Origin: Pseudomonadota bacterium
Lineage (GTDB): Bacteria > Pseudomonadota > Alphaproteobacteria > Reyranellales > Reyranellaceae
Assembly: GCA_023436825.1 (NCBI GenBank)
Contig: JAEZHS010000083.1
Span: 1 to 15,951, forward strand
Direction: 5' to 3'
DNA: 15,951 nucleotides
Both the position numbers and the translations under genes were made by a program. Below the pieces are notes generated by a model. It was given only the letters and a program-made list of their open reading frames with translations. It searched no databases and had not been told where the DNA came from. Positions 1 to 6,702 of the stretch are shown piece by piece (the stretch's first letter is position 1; each line of letters starts with the position of its first letter).

Positions 1-1
1 T

Positions 2-802
2 TCCGGCGCCACCAACTCCATGCGTGGTGCGGCGTACCTGTCCGGTCTCAGCGATGCCATGGTGATCGATGTCGGCGGCACCACCACCGACGTCGGCCAG
101 CTCAAGCACGGCTTCCCGCGCGAGGCCAATTCGGTGGTCAAGGTCGGCGGCGTGCGCACGCTGTTCCGCATGCCCGACCTGCTGTCGATCGGCTTGGGCG
201 GCGGCAGCCACGTCTCGCTGGAATCCGCTGGAGGGCCGATCAAGGTCGGGCCGGTGTCGGTCGGTTATCGGCTGCTGAAGGACGGCATCGCCTTCGGCGG
301 CAGCCAGCTCACGACCACCGACGTCGCCGTCGCGAGCGGCGTCCTGACACTCGGCGACAAAAGCAAGGTCGCCCATCTCGACGCCGGCACCTGCCGGAAG
401 GTCTTCGCCGAAGCCGCGCGTCTCGCCGAAGAGGCGATCGACCGGATGAAGACGGAGGCGGGCGACGTGCCGCTGATCGCCGTCGGCGGCGGCGCCTTCC
501 TGATCCCCGACAAGCTCCCCGGCGTCTCCAAGGTGATCCATGTCGAGCACGGCGACTGCGCCAACGCCGTGGGCGCGGCCATCGCCCAGGTATCGGGCGA
601 GTGCGACCAGATCTTCAAGGACATGACTCGCGCCGAAGCCATCGCCGCGGCGCAAGGCATCGCCAACGACCGCGCCGTCGCCGCCGGCGCCGACCGCAAG
701 ACGCTCAGCACCATCGAAAGCGAGGACATGCCGCTCGCCTATCTGCCCGGCAATTCGGTGCGGGTGCGGGTGCGCGTGGTGGGAGACGTCGCGGCGAGCT
801 AG
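2..802 (+). CDS. Hydantoinase/oxoprolinase family protein, C-terminal part (5' end outside window)
   Basis: The reading frame is open from the first bases, and the codons before the first ATG (position 20) read SGATNS-MRGAAYLSG, so the gene starts upstream and about 266 residues remain. The segment IDVGGTTTDVGQL is the phosphate-binding signature of the acetate/sugar-kinase/actin-like fold in the hydantoinase A / 5-oxoprolinase family, and GLGGGSHV and IAVGGGAFLIPD are glycine-rich loops of the same fold. Family members hydrolyse cyclic amides such as hydantoins or 5-oxoproline with ATP, usually as a cytoplasmic complex with a hydantoinase B subunit. No B-type gene follows, so the partner, if any, lies upstream. 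The frame ends in TAG at 800-802. The family call is firm. The substrate cannot be told, because this family is over-annotated as N-methylhydantoinase or acetone carboxylase subunits. Confidence 0.88.
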   Translation, partial: SGATNSMRGAAYLSGLSDAMVIDVGGTTTDVGQLKHGFPREANSVVKVGGVRTLFRMPDLLSIGLGGGSHVSLESAGGPIKVGPVSVGYRLLKDGIAFGGSQLTTTDVAVASGVLTLGDKSKVAHLDAGTCRKVFAEAARLAEEAIDRMKTEAGDVPLIAVGGGAFLIPDKLPGVSKVIHVEHGDCANAVGAAIAQVSGECDQIFKDMTRAEAIAAAQGIANDRAVAAGADRKTLSTIESEDMPLAYLPGNSVRVRVRVVGDVAAS

Positions 803-881
803 GCGGGCGATGGCATTGTAGTCACCATAGAATTATCATAGTAATATTTGTGGGTAACTAAAGTTATTGAACATAACGACG

Positions 882-913
882 AGCGCCTCGTACATTGATA
901 GGCGCTTTCCTTT
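882..913 (+). terminator. Intrinsic-terminator-like hairpin downstream of the hydantoinase gene
   Basis: A 7-bp perfect stem, AGCGCCT (882-888) with AGGCGCT (900-906), encloses an 11-nt loop and is followed by TTTCCTTT. It sits about 80 bases after the hydantoinase stop, beyond an AT-rich stretch (about 818-878), and before the likely start of the next gene at 976. The pyrimidine-rich tail fits termination on the plus strand. The tail is not pure T, so strength is uncertain. Confidence 0.5.
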
Positions 914-975
914 GCGACGAACTGCCATGTCTTCCGAAGGAGAGCGCTCGTTATAGGATCTTCAAGGGGCGCACC

Positions 976-2463
976 ATGTTCAATTTCAGACCCTTCGCGC
1001 CTGGTTTCAACGTCCAGCCGGCCGATGAGGACGTGCCCGGCTTTCGAATGATCACCAACGGCCGGATACGAGAAGGTAGCACGCCCGCTACGGGGCCATA
1101 TCCGAATACCAACGCTTATCCATTCGATCCTTACTATCAGCTTAGTCTCGGCGCTGAGCGCTTCACACCTGTCGGTGATGGAACGCCTCCACCATACCTC
1201 GCGTATGCGCGTGGCGTTGGCCGGCTTGGCGGCGCGCCACTCCCGGGGGTCGGCTCGGCCCAGCCAAGCGGCATGTCATCCTTTACCGCCCCGCCATCAA
1301 GCCCATTTCCTACCAGTTCGTCGCCCTACTTTGGGGCCACGACAGGCAGTTCCCCGTTCGGTGCGCCGACACCTCCTCTGTTTCCAAATATGCCGGCGTC
1401 TGGCGATGAACCGCGCTCTCCGCTTCTTTCCTTCCGTCATGCGGAGGTTCCGTCGTTACAGTCCGTGCGGTACTCGCCGCTGTCGTTCGTCGGCTCGGTT
1501 CCGCGCAGAGACATGGCGACGGTGAAAGCCGAAGTGGGCAATGCTCCGATGCCGGCGGCTGAGAGTCCGAGCGGAACCACCGATCCGAATATCGTTCGCG
1601 TCGGCCATAGTGACGACGATCAAGTCGAGATTGCTCAAGCACGAGACCAACGTGCGGATCAACGAGCACCAAAAGCAGGCCGCAGCTATGGGTTCGTCCC
1701 CCAAATCACGATCGAACGCCGCATGACGCCATTGCAGAAGAAGATCAATCGCGACCAAGCTTTTCGTGAGCTCACGCGCCAACCACTTACCGCCGAAGAG
1801 GCTCGCCGCGCGCTTCCAGACGACTGGGAATCTACCAAGCCGGCGGACATTGTCAGCGAGATCAAGCGAACGGCCGAACGACATGGTGTGCCAATCCAGC
1901 TCCTCGCAAGGCTTCTCTACCAGGAAGGCAAGTTCAACGAGGTCGACAAGCTCGGGAAGGAGCTCCGAATGAGGTCGGAGAACAAGGACCTTCCGATCGG
2001 CTATGCTCAAATGACCCAGAATACCCTGCTTGACCTGATGGATCGGGCAGCTCGCCGTGGCGATGGTAGGCGTAGCGAAGAACTCTCGACCCACTCCCTG
2101 GCCAACCGGGAGCAATCGTTCGATGCCGCTGCGGAGCAGCTGGCTTATCTTTATCGTCGCATGGGCGGAAGCTGGCCCAAGGCCGTCGCCGCCTACAATG
2201 TTGGACAAGACCTTTCACGATGGTTCGACGGAGCCAACATTGATCCACGGTACTTCGCTGCCAAAACAGATGGAAAGGGCAATCTGATACCGTCGGAAAA
2301 ATGGACGAAGGAAATACCCCAGTATCTCCGGTTCGTTTTTCGAGGCGAAGGCGAGGATCCGGCAACCGCAGACATTTACGACTATCAACCGCCCAATCAA
2401 TATCGGGCGCGGCAGAAGATTTATCAGCCGGCCATACCTTCGGACACGCGTCGCAACCCGTAA
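976..2463 (+). CDS. Protein with C-terminal lytic-transglycosylase-like (SLT-type) domain
   Basis: A 495-aa protein. The ATG at 976 is preferred over an in-frame ATG at 895, because the extension would run across the 882-913 hairpin and AAGGGG (about 964-969) sits just before 976. Residues 1-25 contain two PGF motifs (APGFNV and VPGFRM). Residues about 60-190 are a low-complexity Pro/Ser/Gly/Ala-rich linker. The C-terminal part resembles soluble lytic transglycosylases: LLYQEGKFN places a candidate catalytic Glu at E317, GYAQMTQ (342-348) matches the GLMQ-type motif, and AAYNVG (405-410) matches the family's AYNAG motif. Such enzymes cleave the glycosidic bond of peptidoglycan. No signal peptide is visible, so how it would reach the wall is unclear. 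The next gene starts 44 nt downstream on the same strand. GC is lower than the flanks (about 43% in 2281-2340 by hand count, against about 67% in 9001-9060), hinting at acquisition. The domain is moderately sure, the activity inferred. Confidence 0.72.
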   Translation: MFNFRPFAPGFNVQPADEDVPGFRMITNGRIREGSTPATGPYPNTNAYPFDPYYQLSLGAERFTPVGDGTPPPYLAYARGVGRLGGAPLPGVGSAQPSGMSSFTAPPSSPFPTSSSPYFGATTGSSPFGAPTPPLFPNMPASGDEPRSPLLSFRHAEVPSLQSVRYSPLSFVGSVPRRDMATVKAEVGNAPMPAAESPSGTTDPNIVRVGHSDDDQVEIAQARDQRADQRAPKAGRSYGFVPQITIERRMTPLQKKINRDQAFRELTRQPLTAEEARRALPDDWESTKPADIVSEIKRTAERHGVPIQLLARLLYQEGKFNEVDKLGKELRMRSENKDLPIGYAQMTQNTLLDLMDRAARRGDGRRSEELSTHSLANREQSFDAAAEQLAYLYRRMGGSWPKAVAAYNVGQDLSRWFDGANIDPRYFAAKTDGKGNLIPSEKWTKEIPQYLRFVFRGEGEDPATADIYDYQPPNQYRARQKIYQPAIPSDTRRNP

Positions 2464-2507
2464 AAGTTGTGTTGATTGATAATGATGCACGCCGTACCCT
2501 TGGGACC

Positions 2508-3464
2508 ATGAGTAAGCGGGTCAATTTGGGCATGGCGGTTGCAGCGCTCGTGCTCGTGACGGCTACTGTCTCCTGGGCGGGAGGATTGCGCGACTATCTC
2601 AACGGGAGTCAAACACTCGCGACTGCTGACGAAGGCCTGCTGGCCGACCTTTCAAAGTATTATCGGATGCACGGCAATGTACGCCTCGACCCTGAGCAGC
2701 GATTGGGCAACGGAGCGTCCTGGCGGCTGTTGATCGACATCAGGACAGGTGCCGCCGTGCCGCGCATGACTTGGATGGCCGATCGAAAGAGCCTGCTCAA
2801 CGCCAACGCTTTGTTTGACGCTTTGCATGGAGCGTCGATCGTCGGCTACGACATCGAGGATCTGGAGCGCCGGCGCCAGGAGCTTTACGGTTGGCATGAC
2901 GGACGCCCTGCCGCCGTAGCGAAACCACCTTACCTCGTCTCGCAGACCGTTGCCGTAACGTATGCGACCCCGCTGCTCGTGAGCTATGTCGAGGTGGAGC
3001 GACCTCTTGTGGGTTCCATGAGAGTCGACGTTCGCGGGCGTGTGCTGGACCTCGAACGAGGTCAAATCAGGGAGATTGATCGTTGCCGCGATTCGGACGA
3101 GTTGAGAGACTTTCGTCTCGGTGAGTGGCTCGAGGTCTGCGGGGACGAAGCCTATGAACGCTTTAAGGCATTATGGGCCGGCAAACTCCGTCAAGCCGTC
3201 ACCAAGGCGCGATCACAAGGTGCCGATCTGTCGGAAGAGGCTGGCAAGATCCCGGAAAACTTGGACAGATATAACAAGCGGATCGCGCTTTATCTGACAC
3301 CCGCCGGTCTGGCAGTGGTCAATAAAACGTGGGATGGCCTATGGGCGTTCGGGGACATAACGGTGAATCCCGTCATCCTATCGTACCGAGATCTGGCCCC
3401 CTTCATGAAGCCTGGGCGGTGGCGTGACGACCTGCTTGGCCTGAGCGGCACGACGTCGCCCTAG
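2508..3464 (+). CDS. Exported protein of unknown function, possibly DUF3298/RsiV-like at the C-terminus
   Basis: A 318-aa protein if it starts at ATG 2508. An in-frame ATG exists at 2301 but overlaps the preceding gene, whereas 2508 puts a signal peptide at the extreme N-terminus: KR, then a hydrophobic run, then VSWAGG as the probable cleavage region. No strong Shine-Dalgarno precedes it, so co-translation with the gene 44 nt upstream is possible. The mature part has mixed alpha/beta character, one Cys pair (IDRCRDS and LEVCGDE), and a final section with beta-like IALYLTPAGLAVV and ILSYRDLAPFMKPG. The latter recalls the 'interprets as envelope, then aromatic-rich strand, then ipyseL' ending of DUF3298-type domains found in RsiV and PdaC. 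That resemblance is weak and read by eye. Pairing with a transglycosylase-like gene suggests an envelope role. I do not recognise the family with certainty. Confidence 0.62.
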   Translation: MSKRVNLGMAVAALVLVTATVSWAGGLRDYLNGSQTLATADEGLLADLSKYYRMHGNVRLDPEQRLGNGASWRLLIDIRTGAAVPRMTWMADRKSLLNANALFDALHGASIVGYDIEDLERRRQELYGWHDGRPAAVAKPPYLVSQTVAVTYATPLLVSYVEVERPLVGSMRVDVRGRVLDLERGQIREIDRCRDSDELRDFRLGEWLEVCGDEAYERFKALWAGKLRQAVTKARSQGADLSEEAGKIPENLDRYNKRIALYLTPAGLAVVNKTWDGLWAFGDITVNPVILSYRDLAPFMKPGRWRDDLLGLSGTTSP

Positions 3465-3687
3465 TACGCAGGCTCATCACAGCCAGCCTCAGACCCTGAA
3501 TGATGGGCCTGGATGTTGGACATCCTGAACGCTAAGTGCCGTGACGTCGGTCAGGAGTGCGCGCGAGCGGCACGCATGCGGCAAGGCGGTTGCAGCGTGC
3601 TCGGCGATAGCCCTGGCGCTGCCGATGCTCGTCCATTCCACGATTGTGGCAACCCGCGGCCGCTTCCCGGAGCCTTTGGGCGCGTGT

Positions 3688-4197
3688 ATGAACATCGTCA
3701 TGAAGAAACCAGCAATGATCCGATCCTTCGTCACTGCCTTGGGCTTGGGCCTCCTGGCGTCGTCCGCCGCGGCCCAGCCCATGGGTCAGAACCAGCCGCC
3801 CAACCAGTGGGTGATGAACTGCAACTACGAGAAGGGCAAGGACTGCACCGTGTCGGCGATGATCGACGGCGGCCCCAACAACCTTCTGGGCACGTTCCTG
3901 ATCGTGAGCTACTCGGTGGCCTATACGACGCTCACCGTCGTGGCCGACGGCGTCGGCTCGAACGCCAGCATGCAGATCGACAACTGGCCGTTCGTGTCGA
4001 CCAGCATCTGCACCGGCGGTGCCTGCTCCTACACCCAGGGCAAGTCGGCTGAACTGCTGCAGACCATGCTCAGCGGCTCGTCGATCACCGTACAGATCTC
4101 GACGCAGGCCGATGGCATGGTGGGTCCGCTCAGCAACACGCTGCAGGGCTTCGCCGCCCAGTACGAGCGGGCCGTACGGGCGCAGCAAGGCCGCTAA
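3688..4197 (+). CDS. Invasion-associated locus B (IalB)-like exported protein
   Basis: A 169-aa protein with an N-terminal signal peptide (MKKPAMIRSFV, then a hydrophobic run ending LLASSAAAQ, cleavage likely after AAA). Starts at ATG 3688 and ATG 3700 are both plausible. A GTG at 3541 opens the same frame but would bury the signal peptide internally, and neither ATG has a strong ribosome binding site. The mature domain follows the IalB pattern: WVMNCNY with a first Cys pair (C45, C53), a run of beta strands, a second pair in SICTGGACS (C108, C113), and GPLSNTLQGFAAQYERA, which matches the family's terminal leader into SLxGFxxAY. Family members are small periplasmic or outer-surface proteins common in alphaproteobacteria. 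The name comes from Bartonella, and no invasion role should be assumed here. It stands alone with intergenic DNA on both sides. Confidence 0.7.
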   Translation: MNIVMKKPAMIRSFVTALGLGLLASSAAAQPMGQNQPPNQWVMNCNYEKGKDCTVSAMIDGGPNNLLGTFLIVSYSVAYTTLTVVADGVGSNASMQIDNWPFVSTSICTGGACSYTQGKSAELLQTMLSGSSITVQISTQADGMVGPLSNTLQGFAAQYERAVRAQQGR

Positions 4198-4347
4198 GAG
4201 GCGTCCGGCCGGTGGTGAAAGCAGTGCTGGCACTCGGGTTCAGCGACACAAGGAGTGGCGTCATTGCCCGTTCGGCCCGGCCATACCTGGCCCTCTACGG
4301 TACGCAAAATTCGCGAAAACGAAATTGGCCAAATCAAACTTCAGTTG

Positions 4348-4376
4348 TTGACTATTTGTTACTGAGGTTATATTAT
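4348..4376 (+). promoter_or_regulatory. Near-consensus sigma-70 promoter upstream of an unannotated structured region
   Basis: TTGACT (4348-4353), a 17-nt spacer and TATTAT (4371-4376) lie in an AT-rich island of otherwise GC-rich DNA. Initiation would be expected near 4383. No credible plus-strand protein gene follows before the convergent DUF899 gene, so the transcript would be noncoding or antisense. Confidence 0.6.
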
Positions 4377-4541
4377 CGGCTTGTTGCGCGGCTTCCCCGC
4401 GTTCCCGTTCTATGCATCGTTGATCCGAGACAAAGAGGCTGCGGGCCGACATCGCGCGCGGTTCGTCCGGCTTGCAGCCGCACGGGCTCGGGGCTTCGGC
4501 TTTGCGGCGTGGCGATTCCGGTTGCGAAACTTGCGTAACTG

Positions 4542-4553
4542 TCCGAATTCGGA
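4542..4553. repeat. 12-bp perfect palindrome
   Basis: TCCGAATTCGGA is self-complementary. It lies inside the candidate RNA region, upstream of the 4587-4602 hairpin. It could be a protein-binding site or chance. No partner copy was noticed in the window. Confidence 0.35.
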
Positions 4554-4586
4554 GTGTGACCCAACCAATAAGGGGGGCGATCCTAA

Positions 4587-4602
4587 AGGGCCACTAGGCC
4601 CT
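4587..4602. terminator. Hairpin between convergent transcripts (terminator-like)
   Basis: AGGGCC (4587-4592), loop ACTA, GGCCCT (4597-4602). It could end the candidate plus-strand RNA or the minus-strand DUF899 operon, which stops at 4665. Neither side has a real T-run (TCTGT on plus, TTAGGA on minus), so it is at best a weak intrinsic terminator. Confidence 0.35.
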
Positions 4603-4606
4603 CTGT

Positions 4607-4632
4607 CGGAAACGCCGGAAACGCCGCAAACC
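4607..4632. repeat. Short 9-bp tandem repeat
   Basis: Two exact copies of CGGAAACGC (4607-4615 and 4616-4624) are followed by a degenerate partial third copy (CGCAAAC). It lies in the gene-free stretch just after the 4587-4602 hairpin. Function unknown. Confidence 0.45.
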
Positions 4633-4664
4633 TCCCGCATCGCTGATGGCAGTGCATGCACGGG

Positions 4665-5294
4665 TCAGCCGAGCAGGCTGAGATAGGTCAGGCTGAGCGG
4701 CATGTCGCCGCCGTTGGTGTAGGCGGAGTAGGTGTGGAACACCTCGCCTGCGGCACTGCGTGCGAACACGCTGGTGCCCGGCACGTCCTCGCGGTCCATT
4801 CGGGTGCGCTCGAAGCCGTAGACGACTTCCTGTCCGACCTGCTCGGGCCGATAGGCGGCTTGGTAGTCGTAGCTGAAGTCGGACGGCTGCGAGGACACCC
4901 AGCGGAAGCGCCAGCCGCGGCGCCGGCGGTAATCCTCGATCCTGTCGATCGGCGCGCGCGAGACCGCGGTGAAAGTCGCATCGTGGCGGGCAAGCTGCTC
5001 GTCCAGCCCGTCGAGATGGCTGCCGAGCAGCGAGCAGCCCGGGCAGCCGTCCTGCCATTCGGGCGCGAACATGAAGTGATAGACGATCAGCCGCCCGCGC
5101 CCGCCGAACAGCTCGGCGAGTGACTGCCGGCCGGCCGGCGTGTCGAAGGCATAGGCCTTGTCGACCGCCGTCCACGGCAGCGCGCGACGCCGCTCGACGA
5201 TCCGCGCGCGCAGCTCGGCGAGCTGCTTTTCCTCGGCCAGCAATGCCTGGCGGGCCGCCAGCCATTCCGCGCCGGAAACGATGTCGTGCTGCAT
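4665..5294 (-). CDS. DUF899 family thioredoxin-like protein
   Basis: A 209-aa protein starting at ATG 5294, preceded by a strong ribosome binding site (GGGAGGA, then ACGGAC). The open frame continues upstream to 5747, but that part overlaps the neighbouring gene and the ECF sigma start. The sequence shows the DUF899 pattern: LIVYHFMFAPEWQDGCPGCS with a thioredoxin-like C84-x-x-C87, DATFTAVSRAPIDRIEDYRR, GWRFRWVSSQPSDFSYDY, and the terminal FHTYSAYTNGGD. The fold is thioredoxin-like, and the conserved CxxC suggests a thiol-redox role, but members lack a proven reaction to my knowledge. It is the second gene of a two-gene operon, 14 nt after the 98-aa gene, behind a promoter that mirrors that of the divergent ECF sigma factor. 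Family assignment is confident, function open. Confidence 0.87.
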   Translation of the reverse strand: MQHDIVSGAEWLAARQALLAEEKQLAELRARIVERRRALPWTAVDKAYAFDTPAGRQSLAELFGGRGRLIVYHFMFAPEWQDGCPGCSLLGSHLDGLDEQLARHDATFTAVSRAPIDRIEDYRRRRGWRFRWVSSQPSDFSYDYQAAYRPEQVGQEVVYGFERTRMDREDVPGTSVFARSAAGEVFHTYSAYTNGGDMPLSLTYLSLLG

Positions 5295-5308
5295 GTCCGT
5301 TCCTCCCT

Positions 5309-5605
5309 TCAGGCCAGCATGCCGTAATTGCCGACGATGGCGGGCTCGGCTGGCTGCGGCGGCTCGGCACAGCGCTCGCGGATATCCTTCTGGAAAGCGC
5401 GGAAGCTCTCGAAGCTCGACAGCGCCGGGGCGCCGTCGTCGGACATCGCAATATGGACGAACGTGTCGTCGGGCAGCCGGAACACGGCATAGCGCAGCCC
5501 GGCCGGCGCCTTGTCTGAAAGCTCGGCGAATACCGCCGCGCTCAGGCGCTGGTTCTCGTCGGCCTGTTCGGGCTTGGCGCGATAGCGCACCAGGGTCCAT
5601 TTCAT
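5309..5605 (-). CDS. Small alpha/beta-barrel-like protein, first gene of the DUF899 operon
   Basis: A 98-aa protein starting at ATG 5605, with AAGGAGG seven to eight bases upstream. Longer in-frame starts lie in the divergent promoter region and are not needed. The pattern of an N-terminal strand (WTLVRYRA), a helix (ADENQRLSAAVFAEL), strands (RYAVFRLPDDTFVHIAM), then a helix (FESFRAFQKDIRERC) fits the ferredoxin-like dimeric alpha/beta barrel of the antibiotic-biosynthesis-monooxygenase type. I read this from secondary-structure character, not from diagnostic motifs. It is transcribed with the DUF899 gene (14-nt gap), and both probably share the GAATCC-N16-CGTC promoter at 5639-5664. A role beside a thiol-redox protein under an ECF sigma factor suggests a stress response. 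No substrate can be named. Confidence 0.75.
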   Translation of the reverse strand: MKWTLVRYRAKPEQADENQRLSAAVFAELSDKAPAGLRYAVFRLPDDTFVHIAMSDDGAPALSSFESFRAFQKDIRERCAEPPQPAEPAIVGNYGMLA

Positions 5606-5638
5606 GGGGTGCCTCCTTGGACGTTGCTGTCCTGGGAA

Positions 5639-5664
5639 GACGCTCCGTGGGTGGCGAAGGATTC
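5639..5664 (-). promoter_or_regulatory. Putative ECF-type promoter of the 98-aa/DUF899 operon
   Basis: On the minus strand, GAATCC (5664-5659) is followed by exactly 16 nt and CGTC (5642-5639). CGTC is a common -10 core of ECF promoters. Initiation would be near 5632, leaving a leader of about 27 nt with AAGGAGG before ATG 5605. The same arrangement with the same spacer occurs on the plus strand at 5687-5712 facing the sigma gene. The -35 sequence is not one I can assign to a named ECF group. Confidence 0.6.
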
Positions 5665-5686
5665 GCGAAAAAAGTCGCAATGTGGA

Positions 5687-5712
5687 GAATCCTTTGGCCG
5701 CTCGCGAACGTC
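5687..5712 (+). promoter_or_regulatory. Putative ECF-type promoter of the sigma factor gene (autoregulation)
   Basis: GAATCC (5687-5692), a 16-nt spacer, then CGTC (5709-5712), with GAGG at 5724-5727 and ATG at 5734. It mirrors 5639-5664 on the opposite strand. Shared identity extends to GAATCCTT, so the two -35 regions form an 8-bp perfect inverted repeat (AAGGATTC 5657-5664, GAATCCTT 5687-5694). Confidence 0.6.
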
Positions 5713-5733
5713 GTGCTGGCATAAGAGGTGGGC

Positions 5734-6615
5734 ATGACCGATCCCAAGGCAGAGTTCGAGCGGCTGCTGGCCGAGCTGCGGCCGAGGCTGCACCGTTACT
5801 GCGCCCGCATGACGGGTTCGGTGATCGACGGCGAGGACGTGCTGCAGGAGACCCTGATCAAGGCGATCGAGGCCTTCCCGCATACCGGCCCGCTCGCCAA
5901 TGCCGAGGGCTGGCTGTTCCGCATCGCCCACAACGCGTCGCTGGATTTTTTACGCCGACGCGCGCGTCGCGAGGGCGTGCAGGGCGGCGACGAAGAGCTG
6001 GAGACGATTGCCGATCCCGACAGCGAGATCGAGCGCCGCCAGGCCGCCGCCGCCAGCCTGCGCACCCTGATGCGCCTGCCGGTGGCCCAGCGCAGCAGCG
6101 TCATCCTGATGGATGTGCTGGGCCATTCGATCGAGGAGATCTCGGAAGTGCTCGAAAGCACGGTGCCCTCGGTGAAGGCCAACCTGCATCGCGGCCGCCA
6201 GCGGCTCAGCGAGCTTGCTGGCGAGCCCGACGATCGGCCGCCGCCGATGCTGGCCGAAGCCGACCGCCGGCGACTGGCCGCTTACGTGGCACGCTTCAAT
6301 GCCCGCGATTTCGACGCCTTGCGCGCCCAGCTTGCAGATGAAGTGAAGGTCGAGGTCGTGAACCGCACGCGCCTCAGCGGCCGCGGCGAGGTCAGCCGCT
6401 ACTTCGGCAACTACAGCCAGACCACCGACTGGCATCTCGTGCCGGGACTCGTAGAAGGGCGGCCGGCGGTGATCGTGCACGATCCCGAGCAGCCGACCGG
6501 CCCGCCGATCTACTTCATGCTGGTGGATTGGGCCGACGATCGCCTGCTCGCCGTCCGCGATTTCCGTTATGCCCGCTATGTCGTGGACGACGCCGAGCTG
6601 ATCGACTTTCCGTGA
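5734..6615 (+). CDS. ECF-type RNA polymerase sigma factor with SnoaL-like C-terminal domain
   Basis: A 293-aa protein. ATG 5734 is chosen with GAGG six bases upstream; the GTG at 5728 would leave no room for it. Sigma region 2 spans roughly residues 10-75 (DGEDVLQETLIKAIEAF at 32-48, then GWLFRIAHNASLDFLRRR). Region 4 spans roughly 112-160 (LPVAQRSSVILMDVLGHSIEE and VPSVKANLHRGRQRL, the helix-turn-helix). Residues about 175-290 (YVARFNARDFDALRAQLADEV to VRDFRYARYVVDDAELI) match the SnoaL/NTF2-like extension of SigJ/ECF41-type sigma factors. I do not see the DGGG-type linker motif usual in ECF41, so the group is uncertain. Such factors lack a separate anti-sigma factor and are thought to be modulated by this extension. 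It is divergent from the DUF899 operon, and matching promoters on both sides suggest it drives itself and that operon. Confidence 0.88.
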   Translation: MTDPKAEFERLLAELRPRLHRYCARMTGSVIDGEDVLQETLIKAIEAFPHTGPLANAEGWLFRIAHNASLDFLRRRARREGVQGGDEELETIADPDSEIERRQAAAASLRTLMRLPVAQRSSVILMDVLGHSIEEISEVLESTVPSVKANLHRGRQRLSELAGEPDDRPPPMLAEADRRRLAAYVARFNARDFDALRAQLADEVKVEVVNRTRLSGRGEVSRYFGNYSQTTDWHLVPGLVEGRPAVIVHDPEQPTGPPIYFMLVDWADDRLLAVRDFRYARYVVDDAELIDFP

Positions 6616-6702
6616 ACTCAACGGGTTGTGATGACGTGCCCCGGCAACGTCCGGATGCATGATGCGTTGACGGCGTCGTCGTTCACGAGGGAGGTACGGA
6701 TC

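Larger units (their letters stand above)
4383..4605 (+). ncRNA. Candidate small structured RNA (unrecognised)
   Basis: This is the part of the 467-base gene-free stretch 4198-4664 that shows structure. It begins at the start expected from the 4348-4376 promoter. A 5' hairpin pairs CGCGG (4387-4391) with CCGCG (4397-4401). A 12-bp helix pairs 4437-4448 (GGCTGCGGGCCG) with 4468-4479 (CGGCTTGCAGCC) using two adjacent G-U wobbles, pairing possible only if the plus strand is the RNA. An alternative hairpin pairs GCCGCA (4477-4482) with TGCGGC (4503-4508) around a C(UUCG)G tetraloop. A last hairpin at 4587-4602 could end the transcript. I do not recognise 6S, SRP, tmRNA or RNase P RNA in it. The remaining bases (4198-4347 and 4606-4664) show nothing I can name beyond a short 9-bp tandem repeat. 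Confidence 0.4.

Noticed and set aside
3541..3687. N-terminal extension of the IalB-like protein from GTG 3541
   Set aside because: It would place a perfect signal peptide in the interior of the protein. No ribosome binding site supports the GTG.
4212..4538. 108-aa plus-strand frame after the IalB gene
   Set aside because: It spans the AT-rich promoter island with no change in coding character, no ribosome binding site and no recognisable motif.
4381..4686. 101-aa plus-strand frame starting with TTG in the gene-free stretch
   Set aside because: No ribosome binding site, no domain, Arg-rich composition. It would start right at the predicted transcript start. The RNA interpretation fits better.
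5657..5694. The AAGGATTC/GAATCCTT inverted repeat as a repressor operator
   Set aside because: Each arm coincides with the GAATCC at a fixed 16-nt distance from CGTC on its own strand, so reading the arms as two -35 elements explains the symmetry better. An operator is not excluded.
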